DNA from: Verrucomicrobiota bacterium
Lineage (GTDB): Bacteria > Verrucomicrobiota > Verrucomicrobiia > Chthoniobacterales > UBA10450
DNA: 45,969 nucleotides
Direction of reading: 5' to 3'
Assembly (NCBI GenBank): GCA_003220055.1
Contig: QHRF01000011.1
Span: forward strand, 1-45,969
Shown piece after piece: positions 28,859-38,936 of the stretch; positions within the stretch are counted from its first letter, which is position 1, and each line of letters begins with the position of its first letter. The notes beneath the pieces are model-generated. The model was not told the origin of the DNA, did not search any database, and was given only the letters and a program-made list of their open reading frames with translations. The position numbers were made by a program, and so were the translations under genes.

Positions 28859-29284
28859 ATGCCGTTGATGCCCAAACGAGTGAAGTATCGGAAGTCCCAG
28901 CGGGGAAGCCGCAAGGGGACTGCTTCGCGCAACCTGAGGATCAATTTTGGTGAGTTCGGCCTGCAAACGCTCGAGCGCGCCTGGATCACGAACACGCAGA
29001 TTGAAGCGGCGCGAGTGGCATTGACCCGCAACATGAAACGCAAAGGCAAACTGTGGATCCGGATCTTTCCGGACAAATCAGTCACTGCCCGTCCGCCGGA
29101 AACGCGAATGGGCAAGGGAAAAGGTCAGCCGGAGTTCTGGGTCGCGACGGTGAAGCCCGGAAACATTTTGTTTGAGCTCGACGGCCTGACTGAATCGGTC
29201 GCGCGCGAGTCGCTGCGACTGGCGGCGGATAAATTGCCCGTGCGCACGAAATTTATCAGCCGTCACCACGTGGCCGCGGCCTAA
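28859..29284 (+). CDS. rplP: 50S ribosomal protein uL16
   Basis: [21 protein letters not shown]...[21 protein letters not shown]; start 28859 or 28868. Confidence 0.95.
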   Translation: MPLMPKRVKYRKSQRGSRKGTASRNLRINFGEFGLQTLERAWITNTQIEAARVALTRNMKRKGKLWIRIFPDKSVTARPPETRMGKGKGQPEFWVATVKPGNILFELDGLTESVARESLRLAADKLPVRTKFISRHHVAAA

Positions 29285-29289
29285 CGAAC

Positions 29290-29526
29290 ATGAAAATTAA
29301 AGAAATAGTTGAGATGAGCACGGACGAATTGCTGACGAAACGGCGCGATCTCCGCCAGGAACGTTTGCATCTGCGTTTGCAACAGCAGAGCGGCCAGCTC
29401 GAGCAGCCAAGCCGGCTGCGTTTGCTGCGGCGCGATGTGGCGCGGATCGACACGATTCTTTCTCAGCGGGCCAAGCAACCACAGGCCATTCCCGCCGCAG
29501 AACCAAAGCCGAAGAAGAAGAACTAA
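29290..29526 (+). CDS. rpmC: 50S ribosomal protein uL29
   Basis: MKIKEIVEMSTDELLTKRRDLRQERLHLRLQQQSGQLEQPSRLRLLRRDVARIDTIL. Confidence 0.92.
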   Translation: MKIKEIVEMSTDELLTKRRDLRQERLHLRLQQQSGQLEQPSRLRLLRRDVARIDTILSQRAKQPQAIPAAEPKPKKKN

Positions 29527-29529
29527 TTT

Positions 29530-29871
29530 ATGGCCGAGCAAGCAACACACGATCGACCCGCCTCCGATCCTCTACGGCGCGGCGAGCAATCGACGGCGCA
29601 ACCGCCGCCGTTGCCGGCGAAGTACACGCGCTCAGCGCGGAAGACGCGGGTGGGCGAAGTTATTTCCGAGCGGATGAACAAGACGATCGTGGTCCGGACG
29701 ATCACGCGCGTGCCGCATCCGAAGTTCGGCAAGATTGTGAAACAGATCCGAAGATTTTACGCGCACGATGAGGAGAACAAGGCGAAGACGGGCGACACCG
29801 TCCGGATTATGGAGACGCGGCCGCTGAGCAAATTGAAACGCTGGCGATTAGTAGAGGTGCTTCAGAAGTAA
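29530..29871 (+). CDS. rpsQ: 30S ribosomal protein uS17 (N-terminal extension)
   Basis: [75 protein letters not shown]. Confidence 0.94.
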   Translation: MAEQATHDRPASDPLRRGEQSTAQPPPLPAKYTRSARKTRVGEVISERMNKTIVVRTITRVPHPKFGKIVKQIRRFYAHDEENKAKTGDTVRIMETRPLSKLKRWRLVEVLQK

Positions 29872-29876
29872 TTGTT

Positions 29877-30242
29877 ATGGTGCAGCTTCGATCGAGACTT
29901 GACGTCGCGGACAATACCGGCGCGCGGATGGCGACGATGATCGGCGTGATCGGCAAGGCCACGCTTTACGCTGGGATTGGGGACGTCATCACTGCGAACG
30001 TGAAAGAAGCGAGCGCGACGGGCACGGTGAAAAAGGGCGAAGTCGTGCGAGCGGTCGTGGTTCGCACGCGGCAAGCGATTCGTCGCGATGACGGCTCTCT
30101 TCTGCGATTCGACAACAATGCGATTGTGATCATCGACAAAGATCTGAACCCGCGCGGCACCCGCATCTTCGGTCCGGTCGCGCGCGAACTGCGCGAGCGC
30201 AATTTCATGAAAATTGTTTCGCTGGCTCCGGAGGTTTTATGA
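29877..30242 (+). CDS. rplN: 50S ribosomal protein uL14
   Basis: [26 protein letters not shown]...[29 protein letters not shown]. Confidence 0.96.
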   Translation: MVQLRSRLDVADNTGARMATMIGVIGKATLYAGIGDVITANVKEASATGTVKKGEVVRAVVVRTRQAIRRDDGSLLRFDNNAIVIIDKDLNPRGTRIFGPVARELRERNFMKIVSLAPEVL

Positions 30243-30538
30243 GCCGGATGAAATTTCACGTCAAAAAAGGCGACGAAGTGGAGGTGATCTCCGGGAACTT
30301 CAAAGGTTCGAGCGGCAAAATTCTCGAGGTGTTGCCAAGCAAACAGCGAGTGCTGGTCGAAGGTGTGCGGATTATCAAAAAGCATCTGCGCAAATCGGAA
30401 GACAATCCGCAGGGCAAAATTGCCGAGCGCGAAGGGCCAATTCACATCTCGAATGTGAAATTGGTCGATCGCGAGAAAAAGGCCGAAAAGAAAAGCAAAA
30501 CGAAGCCGAAGAAGGAGGCTGAGAAGAAGGCGGCGTAA
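30239..30538 (+). CDS. rplX: 50S ribosomal protein uL24
   Basis: [46 protein letters not shown]; Lys-rich tail. Confidence 0.94.
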   Translation: MSRMKFHVKKGDEVEVISGNFKGSSGKILEVLPSKQRVLVEGVRIIKKHLRKSEDNPQGKIAEREGPIHISNVKLVDREKKAEKKSKTKPKKEAEKKAA

Positions 30539-31146
30539 TGGAAAACGAATTTTACCGTCATTACAAAGACCGCGTGGTGCCCGCTTTGCGCGAGCGGCAT
30601 AAGTACAAAAATGTCCACCAGATTCCGCGAGTCCATAAAGTCGTGATTAACACTTCGGTTGGTTCGCAATCGGACATCAAGCAGGCTTTGGACGAAGCGA
30701 AAGTGGAGCTGGCGCTCATTACCGGGCAACAACCGGCGGAAACGCGATCAAAGAAGAGCATCGCCAATTTTAAATTGCGCAAGAACCAGGTCATCGGCGC
30801 GAAGGTTACACTGCGTGGCGATCGGATGTACGAATTCCTCGAGCGGTTGATCAAAGCCGCGCTTCCTCGAATTCGAGACTTTCGCGGCGTCTCGCCCCGT
30901 TGTTTTGACGGGAACGGCAATTACACACTCGGTGTCCCCGATCAGACAATCTTTCCCGAGATCGAGATGGACAAAATTAAGCGCAACATCGGTTTTGATG
31001 TTACAATTGTGACCACCGCGCGAACGGACGAGGAGGCCAAATCGCTCTTGAGCGAACTGGGAATGCCTTTTTCCGATCGCGCGAAAAAGCTCGCCACGGC
31101 GAGTCCGTCCGAAGGCGGACCGGCTGGGCAAGCGCAAGCCGCCTGA
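30538..31146 (+). CDS. rplE: 50S ribosomal protein uL5
   Basis: [19 protein letters not shown]...[21 protein letters not shown]...[27 protein letters not shown]. Confidence 0.95.
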   Translation: MENEFYRHYKDRVVPALRERHKYKNVHQIPRVHKVVINTSVGSQSDIKQALDEAKVELALITGQQPAETRSKKSIANFKLRKNQVIGAKVTLRGDRMYEFLERLIKAALPRIRDFRGVSPRCFDGNGNYTLGVPDQTIFPEIEMDKIKRNIGFDVTIVTTARTDEEAKSLLSELGMPFSDRAKKLATASPSEGGPAGQAQAA

Positions 31147-31151
31147 ATTTC

Positions 31152-31550
31152 ATGAGTACTGTTACAGATCCAATTGCAGACCTGCTTGCTTGCATGCGCA
31201 ACGGCGCGAGCGCGCAGAAGATCGAGATCTTCGTGCCGTACTCCAAGCTGAAAGCCGAGGTCGTCCGGATTTTGAAGAACGAAGGTTACATCAGCGATTA
31301 CGAAGTCGACACGAAGGCGGCGCATCCGCGCATCAAAATCACAAACAAGCTGGTCGATCACACTTGCGCCATCACCGGATTGAAACGGGTCAGCCGGCCC
31401 GGTCTGCGGCGTTACGTTGGCGCCGGCGAAATTCCGCGCGTGCTCGGTGGAATGGGAACGGCGATTTTGTCGACGTCGCGCGGTATTATGTCCGGTCGTG
31501 AAGCCAAGAAACAAAAAGTGGGCGGCGAACTGCTCGCCTACGTTTGGTAA
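31152..31550 (+). CDS. rpsH: 30S ribosomal protein uS8
   Basis: TDPIADLLACMRNG...LKNEGYISDYEV...STSRGIMSGREAKKQKVGGELLAYVW. Confidence 0.95.
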   Translation: MSTVTDPIADLLACMRNGASAQKIEIFVPYSKLKAEVVRILKNEGYISDYEVDTKAAHPRIKITNKLVDHTCAITGLKRVSRPGLRRYVGAGEIPRVLGGMGTAILSTSRGIMSGREAKKQKVGGELLAYVW

Positions 31551-31555
31551 ATTTT

Positions 31556-32095
31556 ATGTCGCGAATTGGAAACAAACCGGTCGACATTCCCGACAAAGTC
31601 AAAGTCAACATCGACAATGACGGCGGCGTTTCGGTCGAGGGACCGAAGGGCAAGCTCAATTGGAAACTGCCGCGGCAAATCACCGGTAGCGTGAAAGACA
31701 ATCACGTATCGCTCGCGCGCGGCGCGGAAACGCGCAGCGTGAAAGCGTTACACGGTCTTTCCCGCGCGCTCGTGCACAACATGGTCGTCGGGGTGAGCGA
31801 AGGTTTTACGAAACAGCTCGAGGTCGAGGGCGTCGGTTTTAAAGCCGCAGTGCAAGGAACGAATCTCAATCTTAGTCTCGGTTTTTCGCACCCGATCCTG
31901 TTTCCGATTCCAAAGGACATCAAAATCACCGTCACCGATCAGACCAAGATCATGATTCAAGGCGCGGACAAGAAAGTTGTCGGCCAGGTTGCGGCGGACA
32001 TTCGCCGCTATTACCCGCCGGAACCGTACAAGGGCAAAGGCGTGCGTTACGCCGGCGAGCAAATCCGTCGCAAGGAAGGCAAGACGGTCCAGTAA
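31556..32095 (+). CDS. rplF: 50S ribosomal protein uL6
   Basis: [17 protein letters not shown]...[23 protein letters not shown]. Confidence 0.95.
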   Translation: MSRIGNKPVDIPDKVKVNIDNDGGVSVEGPKGKLNWKLPRQITGSVKDNHVSLARGAETRSVKALHGLSRALVHNMVVGVSEGFTKQLEVEGVGFKAAVQGTNLNLSLGFSHPILFPIPKDIKITVTDQTKIMIQGADKKVVGQVAADIRRYYPPEPYKGKGVRYAGEQIRRKEGKTVQ

Positions 32096-32099
32096 TTTT

Positions 32100-32465
32100 A
32101 TGGCGACGTTCAATCGAAAAGCTGCGCGGGAGCGATTGCATCGGCGAATCCGGAAAAAAATTTCCGGTACGTCGACGCGTCCGCGTTTGTCGATCTACTT
32201 TTCTGGTAAACACGTTTATGCGCAGGTGATTGATGATGACGCGGGCAAGACGTTGATCGCAGCTTCAACCGCCGAGAAGGACGTGCTTGGGAAAAACAAA
32301 GCCGCCGCCAATCGTGCGAGCGCCGAAGTTGTCGGCAAAGTGATTGCCGAGCGCGCGCTTGGAAAAAAGATCGACAAAGTCGTGTTCGACCGCGGCGGAT
32401 TCCAATATCAAGGCAAAGTAAAAGCGTTGGCGGATGCGGCCCGCGAAGGTGGATTAAAGTTTTAA
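32100..32465 (+). CDS. rplR: 50S ribosomal protein uL18
   Basis: [46 protein letters not shown] 32100. Confidence 0.94.
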   Translation: MATFNRKAARERLHRRIRKKISGTSTRPRLSIYFSGKHVYAQVIDDDAGKTLIAASTAEKDVLGKNKAAANRASAEVVGKVIAERALGKKIDKVVFDRGGFQYQGKVKALADAAREGGLKF

Positions 32466-32469
32466 TTTC

Positions 32470-33030
32470 ATGGCAGCACCAGGACAAGGCAGACGACCAG
32501 ACTCCCGTCATCAGGACAGAACGCCGGCGGCAAGAGGCGACACGACCGAGAAGGTCGTGTTCATCAACCGCTGTGCAAAAGTCGTGAAGGGGGGACGGCG
32601 TTTCAGTTTTAGCGCGCTAATCGTGGCTGGGGATCACGACGGCAGCGTTGGTGTCGGCTTCGGAAAAGCGAACGAAGTTTCGGAAGCGATTCGCAAAGCT
32701 TCCGAGTCAGCGCGGAAATCGATGGAGAAAGTGTCACTTCACGAAAACACGATTCCGCACGAGACGATCGGCGAGTTCGGTGGCGGGCGCGTTCTGTTAC
32801 GGCCGGCTTCACCGGGAACCGGGGTGATCGCGGGCGGCGGTGTGCGCGCGGTCGTGGAAGCGGCGGGAATTCGCGATGTGCTCGCGAAATCTCTCGGCTC
32901 GAGTAATCACGCGAATGTGGTGAAGGCGACTATCGCAGCGTTGAAATCGTTGCGCCGCAAAGACGAAATTTTCAAAGTGCGCGGAATCAAAGGCGGCGGC
33001 GACGGAAAGGCAGCCGCGCAAGCGACATGA
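32470..33030 (+). CDS. rpsE: 30S ribosomal protein uS5
   Basis: [44 protein letters not shown]. Confidence 0.95.
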   Translation: MAAPGQGRRPDSRHQDRTPAARGDTTEKVVFINRCAKVVKGGRRFSFSALIVAGDHDGSVGVGFGKANEVSEAIRKASESARKSMEKVSLHENTIPHETIGEFGGGRVLLRPASPGTGVIAGGGVRAVVEAAGIRDVLAKSLGSSNHANVVKATIAALKSLRRKDEIFKVRGIKGGGDGKAAAQAT

Positions 33031-33605
33031 TGCGGTTGCATAATCTTAGGCCGCGTCCGGGCGCTCGGCACCGGGTCAAGAGGCTTGGTTCCGGCGAAAG
33101 CTCCGGCCACGGAAAAACGAGCGGCAAAGGCCACAAAGGTCAAAAGGCGCGCTCCGGCGGCAGCATCCGTCTTGGATTCGAAGGCGGACAGATGCCGCTA
33201 ATTCGACGTTTGCCGAAGCGCGGCTTCAACAACGCCGCTTTTCGCGCAACCTACGCGATCGTGAATCTGAGCGATCTGAACGAATTTAAAGCCGGCACAG
33301 TGGTGAACGAAGAGTTGCTGCGCGAATCGAAGCTTGTGCGTGGCGACGTTGCTGGAATCAAAATTTTGGGCGACGGAGAATTGAAGCACGCGCTCAAGAT
33401 CGAAGCGGACAAAGTCAGCGAATCGGCCAAAGCAAAGATCGAGAAGGCTGGGGGAACGATCACGATGCGGGAAGCGGCAACGCGAAAGCCGACGGCGGGC
33501 GCCGACGATGTTGATCAAACGGCCAAAGAACCTGAAGCCGCAACTAAGTCGAAGAAAAAATCGACAACGGCGAAGTCAAAAAAGAAGGCTTCCAAGAAGC
33601 GGTAG
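33027..33605 (+). CDS. rplO: 50S ribosomal protein uL15 (Lys-rich C-terminal tail)
   Basis: [48 protein letters not shown] overlap with rpsE. Confidence 0.95.
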   Translation: MMRLHNLRPRPGARHRVKRLGSGESSGHGKTSGKGHKGQKARSGGSIRLGFEGGQMPLIRRLPKRGFNNAAFRATYAIVNLSDLNEFKAGTVVNEELLRESKLVRGDVAGIKILGDGELKHALKIEADKVSESAKAKIEKAGGTITMREAATRKPTAGADDVDQTAKEPEAATKSKKKSTTAKSKKKASKKR

Positions 33606-33625
33606 CGCCGAGCGTGAATTTCTAA

Positions 33626-35131
33626 ATGGTTTCGGCCTTTCTCAACACGGTCAAGATACCGGAGTTACGGCGGCGAATTTTGTTCACGCTGGCGATCGTC
33701 GTTGTTGTGCGACTTGGCGCGGCGATCACCACGCCCGGAGTCAATCAGGCGGTGTTGCAGGAATGGTTTCGAAGCGCGTTAACGGAAAAATCCGGCGGGA
33801 ATCTCGCGGCTTTGTTGAATTTGTTCAGTGGCGGCGCATTGGAAAATTGCGCGATATTTTCACTTGGGATCATGCCCTACATCAGCGCATCGATCATGAT
33901 GCAGCTGCTTTCGGCGGTAATTCCGCAATTGGGGAGACTCGCTCGCGAAGATGGCGGCCGGCAAAAGATCATGCAAGACACCCGGTTCATGACCGTCGGC
34001 CTTTGCATTTTTCAGGGATATCTACTCGCAATCTCATTCCAGCATCCGGAAGCTTATCGCGTCGCGTTGCCGGGAATTTCGGAGACGATTGCGCGATTGG
34101 GCATTCCACTAGTCGACGATCCCGGATGGGTTTTTCGCGTCGTGACGGTGATTTCCCTAACCACCGGCACATTGATGTTGATGTGGCTGGGCGATCAAAT
34201 CACTGAGCGCGGCATCGGGAACGGCATTTCGTTGATTATCACCATTGGTATCGTCGCGCGATTACCGGCCGCGCTCGCCCAGGCGTGGAAAACGTTTGTC
34301 CCGAGCGGCGGCGCGGCGACGCAAGTCAATCCGATGGTGCTCGTACTGATGATTTTGTTTCTCTTTTGTGTTATCGCCGGAGTCATTGCGATTACGCAAG
34401 GTGTGCGCAAGATCACGGTCCAATACGCCAAACGTGTGGTCGGTCGCAAACAATACGGCGGCAACACGCAGTACATGCCGTTAAAAGTGAATTATCCCGG
34501 CGTGATGCCCATCATTTTTGCGTGGGCGCTCCTGCTATTCCCGAACCAGATCGTGAGCTGGGCCTTCCCAAACAGTCCGACCGCGCGGCAACTTTCAGAA
34601 ATGCTTTCGACCGGATGGCTGCATTACGTCGTCCTGGCTGCGATGATTTTCTTCTTCAGCTATTTTTGGGTCGCGACCCAGTTTCAACCATCGCAGATCG
34701 CAGACGATCTTAAGAAATATGGCGGTTATATTCCGGGCGTCCGACCCGGGAAGCCAACTGCGGATTTTCTCGATTACACCATGACGCGTCTCACTTTCGC
34801 GGGCGCGATCTTCCTCACTTTAATTGCGGTGCTGCCGAGTTTGCTCAGCCAGGGTTTGCATGTGCCGACTGTAACCGCGCAATTTTTCGGCGGCACAAGT
34901 TTGCTCATTATTGTTGGCGTGATGCTAGACACGATGCGTCAGGTTGAAACGCATTTGATTCAGCGGCATTACGACGGATTTCTGCGCAAAGGTCGGGTGC
35001 GCGGCGGATTCACCGGCCGCTCTGCTTATGTTCGCGGTGAAGCCGCAGCGCAACGCACACTGATGTGGCTGTATGTTGGCATCGCCATTATTGTGATAGG
35101 CGGAGTGGCGGCGTTTTTGGCGTCGAAGTGA
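33626..35131 (+). CDS. secY: Preprotein translocase subunit SecY
   Basis: Multi-TM; LFSGGALENCAIFSLGIMPYISASIMMQLL, ITERGIGNGISLIITIGI, KYGGYIPGVRPGKPTADFLDY. Confidence 0.96.
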   Translation: MVSAFLNTVKIPELRRRILFTLAIVVVVRLGAAITTPGVNQAVLQEWFRSALTEKSGGNLAALLNLFSGGALENCAIFSLGIMPYISASIMMQLLSAVIPQLGRLAREDGGRQKIMQDTRFMTVGLCIFQGYLLAISFQHPEAYRVALPGISETIARLGIPLVDDPGWVFRVVTVISLTTGTLMLMWLGDQITERGIGNGISLIITIGIVARLPAALAQAWKTFVPSGGAATQVNPMVLVLMILFLFCVIAGVIAITQGVRKITVQYAKRVVGRKQYGGNTQYMPLKVNYPGVMPIIFAWALLLFPNQIVSWAFPNSPTARQLSEMLSTGWLHYVVLAAMIFFFSYFWVATQFQPSQIADDLKKYGGYIPGVRPGKPTADFLDYTMTRLTFAGAIFLTLIAVLPSLLSQGLHVPTVTAQFFGGTSLLIIVGVMLDTMRQVETHLIQRHYDGFLRKGRVRGGFTGRSAYVRGEAAAQRTLMWLYVGIAIIVIGGVAAFLASK

Positions 35132-35787
35132 AACGGCGACTCGTTTTACTCGGCGCTCCCGGTTCCGGCAAAGGAACACAGGCGGAAATGATCACCCGCC
35201 AATTTGGAATTCCGGTCACGTCGCCCGGCGCGATTTTGCGCCGCGAGAAAGATTTAGAGACGCCGCTTGGATTGGAGACGGCTGAAATCCTGCAGCGGGG
35301 CGATTTAGTGCCGGACAAAATCATTGTGAAGTTGATCGAAGATTGGCTGCGCTTGCATGGTGGATACGGTTTCGTGTTCGATGGATTTCCGCGCACACTG
35401 CCGCAGGCGGAAAGTTTGGCATCTATTTTGAGCGGCCTCCACACGTCCCTCGCCGCGGCGATCTGGCTGGAGGTTTCGGAAGAAACGGTCCGCGCTAGAA
35501 TTTCGGGGCGGCTACAATGCCGGACCTGCGGTTTCACGACCAGTATGGACAGCGCAAAATTTGCTGACCGTCCGATTTGTCCTTATTGCGAAGGGCGGCT
35601 CGAGCGCCGAAGCGATGATGACATGAGCGTATTGCAGACGCGGTTGCGCGAATACAACACCAAGACACAGCCGCTCGCGGATTTTTACGGGAAGATGTCG
35701 ATCTTGCGCCGAATCGATGGAAATCGCGATCGTGAAACGGTGTTCGGCGATATTTCGCGAGTAATCGAAAATAAAGTGCCGGCATGA
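35128..35787 (+). CDS. adk: Adenylate kinase
   Basis: RLVLLGAPGSGKGTQAEMI, FDGFPRTLPQAESL, Cys4 zinc lid CRTCGFT...CPYCEGRL; GTG start 35128 overlapping the secY stop. Confidence 0.94.
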   Translation: MKRRLVLLGAPGSGKGTQAEMITRQFGIPVTSPGAILRREKDLETPLGLETAEILQRGDLVPDKIIVKLIEDWLRLHGGYGFVFDGFPRTLPQAESLASILSGLHTSLAAAIWLEVSEETVRARISGRLQCRTCGFTTSMDSAKFADRPICPYCEGRLERRSDDDMSVLQTRLREYNTKTQPLADFYGKMSILRRIDGNRDRETVFGDISRVIENKVPA

Positions 35788-36560
35788 TCCCAATCAAAAG
35801 CGCAAAAGAAATAGAAAAGATGCGGCAATCATGCCGCACGGCGAGCGACATTCTGGATCGCGTGAGCGAACTGATTCGTCCTGGAATTACAACGAAGGAA
35901 GTGGACGAAGCCGCCGCGGATTTCATGAACGAAGCGAAGGTGAAGAGCGCGTTCCTCGGTTATCGACTGGGTCATCGTGTTTTCCCGGGTAACATTTGCA
36001 TCTCGCTGAATGATGAAGTTGTGCACGGCATCGGTAGTCAACGCCGGATTCAGTACGGCGATATCGTCAAACTTGATATCGGTGTGATTCAAGAGGGTTG
36101 GGTGGGGGACACGGCCACAACGGTTCCGGTTGGAATTGTCGACGAACGGACCGATCAGCTTTTGCGCGTTACCGAAAAAGCGCTCGATTGCGCGATTAAC
36201 ATCGCCGGGGAAGGCGTTCGGCTGGGTGATATCTGCGCAGAGATTGAAGATGAAGCTGCGCGCAACGGGTTCTCGGTTGTGCGCGAGTTTGTCGGACACG
36301 GCGTGGGCCGCAAATTGCACGAAGAGCCGCAAATTCCCAATTACGGCCGGCGCGGCAGCGGACCCAAACTGAAATCCGGCATGACGCTGGCGATCGAACC
36401 GATGATTAACATCGGCAGCGCAGAGGTTCGCCTCCTCGATGATGGGTGGACGGTGCGCACGGCTGACGGCACTCGATCGGCGCACTTTGAACATACGGTC
36501 CTGATTACCAAAGATGGGCCGGAAATTTTGACATGGCACGGAAAGACGCAATTGAAGTAG
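35784..36560 (+). CDS. map: Methionine aminopeptidase, type I
   Basis: [23 protein letters not shown]...[25 protein letters not shown]...[18 protein letters not shown]. Confidence 0.96.
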   Translation: MIPIKSAKEIEKMRQSCRTASDILDRVSELIRPGITTKEVDEAAADFMNEAKVKSAFLGYRLGHRVFPGNICISLNDEVVHGIGSQRRIQYGDIVKLDIGVIQEGWVGDTATTVPVGIVDERTDQLLRVTEKALDCAINIAGEGVRLGDICAEIEDEAARNGFSVVREFVGHGVGRKLHEEPQIPNYGRRGSGPKLKSGMTLAIEPMINIGSAEVRLLDDGWTVRTADGTRSAHFEHTVLITKDGPEILTWHGKTQLK

Positions 36561-36751
36561 AAGGCACTGTCGTCGAGCTGCTTCCGAATACCATGTTTCG
36601 GGTCCAGTTGCCAAATGGCCATGAGGTTTTGGCCCATATTTCCGGAAAAATGCGGCTCCATTTCATTCGTATCTTGCCCGGCGACAAAGTTATGCTAGAG
36701 GTATCTCCCTACGATTTGTCGAAGGGGCGGATCACCTTCCGCCAGAAGTGA
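36533..36751 (+). CDS. infA: Translation initiation factor IF-1
   Basis: [72 protein letters not shown]. Confidence 0.96.
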   Translation: MARKDAIEVEGTVVELLPNTMFRVQLPNGHEVLAHISGKMRLHFIRILPGDKVMLEVSPYDLSKGRITFRQK

Positions 36752-36790
36752 CAACGCGGAAATGGCTCCGCGTTTTTTGTTTCGACCAAC

Positions 36791-36904
36791 ATGAAAGTGC
36801 GACCGTCAGTTAAAAGACTTTGTGAAAGCTGCAAGATTGTGAAGCGCAAGAATGTGGTGCGCGTGATTTGCAAAAATCCGCGCCACAAACAGCGCCAGGG
36901 CTGA
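36791..36904 (+). CDS. rpmJ: 50S ribosomal protein bL36
   Basis: Too short for the ORF track; reads [37 protein letters not shown]. Confidence 0.93.
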   Translation: MKVRPSVKRLCESCKIVKRKNVVRVICKNPRHKQRQG

Positions 36905-36920
36905 TTTTTAACGATTACCA

Positions 36921-37316
36921 ATGCCACGATTACTCGGAGTTGAAATCCCAGCGGACAAGCGCATCGAAGCGTCACTGACCTATATTTATGGGATCGGATT
37001 CAGCACCGCGCGCAAGATTTTGGAGCAAACCAACATCGATCCCAATCTGCGTGCCAATAAACTGACTCCTCAGCAAATCAACGAGATCATTCACGCGATC
37101 ACCAACAACAAAATCAAAATCGAAGGCGACCTGCGGCGCGACATTCAGGGAAATTTGAAACGGTTGCAGGCGATCAATTGTTATCGCGGGCAACGACACC
37201 GTCGCGGTCTACCCGTGCGTGGACAGCGAACATCGACAAATGCGCGGACGCGCAAGGGGCCGCGCAAAACGGTCGGCGTGATCCGTAACCCTGAAGCAAA
37301 AGCAGGCAAGGTTTAA
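36921..37316 (+). CDS. rpsM: 30S ribosomal protein uS13
   Basis: [33 protein letters not shown]...[19 protein letters not shown]. Confidence 0.95.
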   Translation: MPRLLGVEIPADKRIEASLTYIYGIGFSTARKILEQTNIDPNLRANKLTPQQINEIIHAITNNKIKIEGDLRRDIQGNLKRLQAINCYRGQRHRRGLPVRGQRTSTNARTRKGPRKTVGVIRNPEAKAGKV

Positions 37317-37321
37317 TCAAG

Positions 37322-37951
37322 ATGGCTGAACACAAAAAACCAGCGAGGCCCAAAGCGGAGGAGGCAACGAAGAAGCCACAAGCGGAAGAGCAGTCTCCGA
37401 CAGCCGACGTGAAAGAAGAGGCAGCGCAACCAACGCCCACTCCTAAAACGGCGGCGCCGGTCGCGGCTGCGGCAAAACCGGCGAAAAGGCCGGCGAAGCC
37501 AAGTAAATCAGAAACAGCGCCGGCTGAAGCCCCGCGCGAGAATCTTTCGCTAGATGCCGACGACGTCGAGAAGCCGAAGATAGTTAAGGCAAAAGGGGCC
37601 AAGAACATTCATTCCGGCATCGCGCATGTTTACGCGACCTTTAACAACACCATCGTCACGATTACGGATTTGAACGGAAATGTGATCGGCTGGTCGAGCG
37701 CCGGGAAAGTTGGTTTTAAAGGTTCGCGCAAGAGCACGGCGTATGCGGCGCAATTGGTCGCACAAGATGCATCGCGACAGGCGATGGGCCACGGGCTCAA
37801 AGAGGTCCAGGTCCTTGTTAAAGGTCCCGGTGCCGGACGCGAGTCGGCAGTGCGTGCGTTGCAGGCGATCGGCCTCGATCTCACCTTGATCCGTGATGTC
37901 ACGCCGGTTCCGCATAACGGTTGCCGGCCGCCGAAACAACGCCGCGTCTGA
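37322..37951 (+). CDS. rpsK: 30S ribosomal protein uS11 with a long low-complexity N-terminal extension
   Basis: Core [51 protein letters not shown]...[13 protein letters not shown] preceded by roughly 90 residues rich in A/P/K/E. Confidence 0.95.
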   Translation: MAEHKKPARPKAEEATKKPQAEEQSPTADVKEEAAQPTPTPKTAAPVAAAAKPAKRPAKPSKSETAPAEAPRENLSLDADDVEKPKIVKAKGAKNIHSGIAHVYATFNNTIVTITDLNGNVIGWSSAGKVGFKGSRKSTAYAAQLVAQDASRQAMGHGLKEVQVLVKGPGAGRESAVRALQAIGLDLTLIRDVTPVPHNGCRPPKQRRV

Positions 37952-37956
37952 TTTTT

Positions 37957-38568
37957 ATGGGTAGATACACCGGACCGAAAACAAAGATCAGCCGCCGTTA
38001 CGGCGTGCAGATTTTTGGACCGTCGAAGTCGCTCGAACGAAAGAATTATCCACCCGGGATGCATGGGCCCAAAGGCTCGCGGCGCAAACAATCCGATTAC
38101 GCGATCGCGCTCGGCGAGAAGCAAAAGCTGCGTTATCAATATGGCCTGCTCGAACGACAGTTCCGCCGGATTTTCCAAAACGCGCTCCGCAAGCGCGGTG
38201 TCACCGGTGAAACGCTGCTGCAACTGCTCGAGACGCGTCTCGATAATGTGATTTATCGTCTAGGTCTGGCCAACACTCGCAACGCGGCGCGCCAGCTCGT
38301 TTCGCATGGGCACGTCCAGGTCAACGGTCGCAACGTCAACGTCGCTTCCTTCAATGTGAAAGCCGGCGACGAGATCGCGATCAAAGACAAACCGAAATCG
38401 CGGCAGCTCGCTCTCCGCAATCTCGAGCTCACTCAAATTGTACCGGTGCCGGATTGGCTGACGGTTGATCGCGACGCTCTCAGAGGAAAAGTCGCGCATA
38501 TCCCGTCGCGTGAAGAAATGCAGCCGATCGTCAACGAACAGTTGATCGTCGAGTTGTATTCGCGCTAA
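37957..38568 (+). CDS. rpsD: 30S ribosomal protein uS4
   Basis: MGRYTGPKTKISRRYGVQIFG...GVTGETLLQLLETRLDNVIYRLGLANTRNAARQLVSHGHVQVNG. Confidence 0.96.
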   Translation: MGRYTGPKTKISRRYGVQIFGPSKSLERKNYPPGMHGPKGSRRKQSDYAIALGEKQKLRYQYGLLERQFRRIFQNALRKRGVTGETLLQLLETRLDNVIYRLGLANTRNAARQLVSHGHVQVNGRNVNVASFNVKAGDEIAIKDKPKSRQLALRNLELTQIVPVPDWLTVDRDALRGKVAHIPSREEMQPIVNEQLIVELYSR

Positions 38569-38577
38569 CCGCGCTCT

Positions 38578-38814
38578 TTAGACGCGGTTGTTTTGCAAGA
38601 ATTCCAAGGCTTTGTCGTAGCTTTTGCGCTGGAGAAAGTGGGCGAGCTGCGGGTCGATTGGTTTCGGTAACGCGGCTTCGAGCTTCTCGATCTTCTCTGA
38701 AACGGCTCGCAACCGGGCGGCGTGTGCTTCCGGATCGCGCCGACTGTTTTGGTCGCTGATAATGGCAAGCCGCTCTCGTAAGGCGGCGGCAAGATCGGCA
38801 ATCACATTTTCCAT
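38578..38814 (-). CDS. Small helical hypothetical protein
   Basis: MENVIADLAAALRERLAIISDQNSRRDPEAHAARLRAVSEKIEKLEAALPKPIDPQLAHFLQRKSYDKALEFLQNN; ORF also open to 38838. Confidence 0.6.
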   Translation of the reverse strand: MENVIADLAAALRERLAIISDQNSRRDPEAHAARLRAVSEKIEKLEAALPKPIDPQLAHFLQRKSYDKALEFLQNNRV

Positions 38815-38841
38815 CTGGTTAAATAAACACGAATACATGGT

Positions 38842-38901
38842 TGTAGGGCAAGCGCTCCGCTTGCCATCTTAGAAGTCGGCCGGCGATGCGCCTGCCCTAC
38901 A
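38842..38901. repeat. TGTAGGGCA...TGCCCTACA palindromic element (60 bp)
   Basis: 9 bp perfect terminal inverted repeat; internal perfect hairpin GGCAAGCG-CTC-CGCTTGCC and GGCG-ATG-CGCC. Confidence 0.75.
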
Positions 38902-38936
38902 ATTCATTCGTGCTTAGTCGCGTCCATTCGTGGTAA

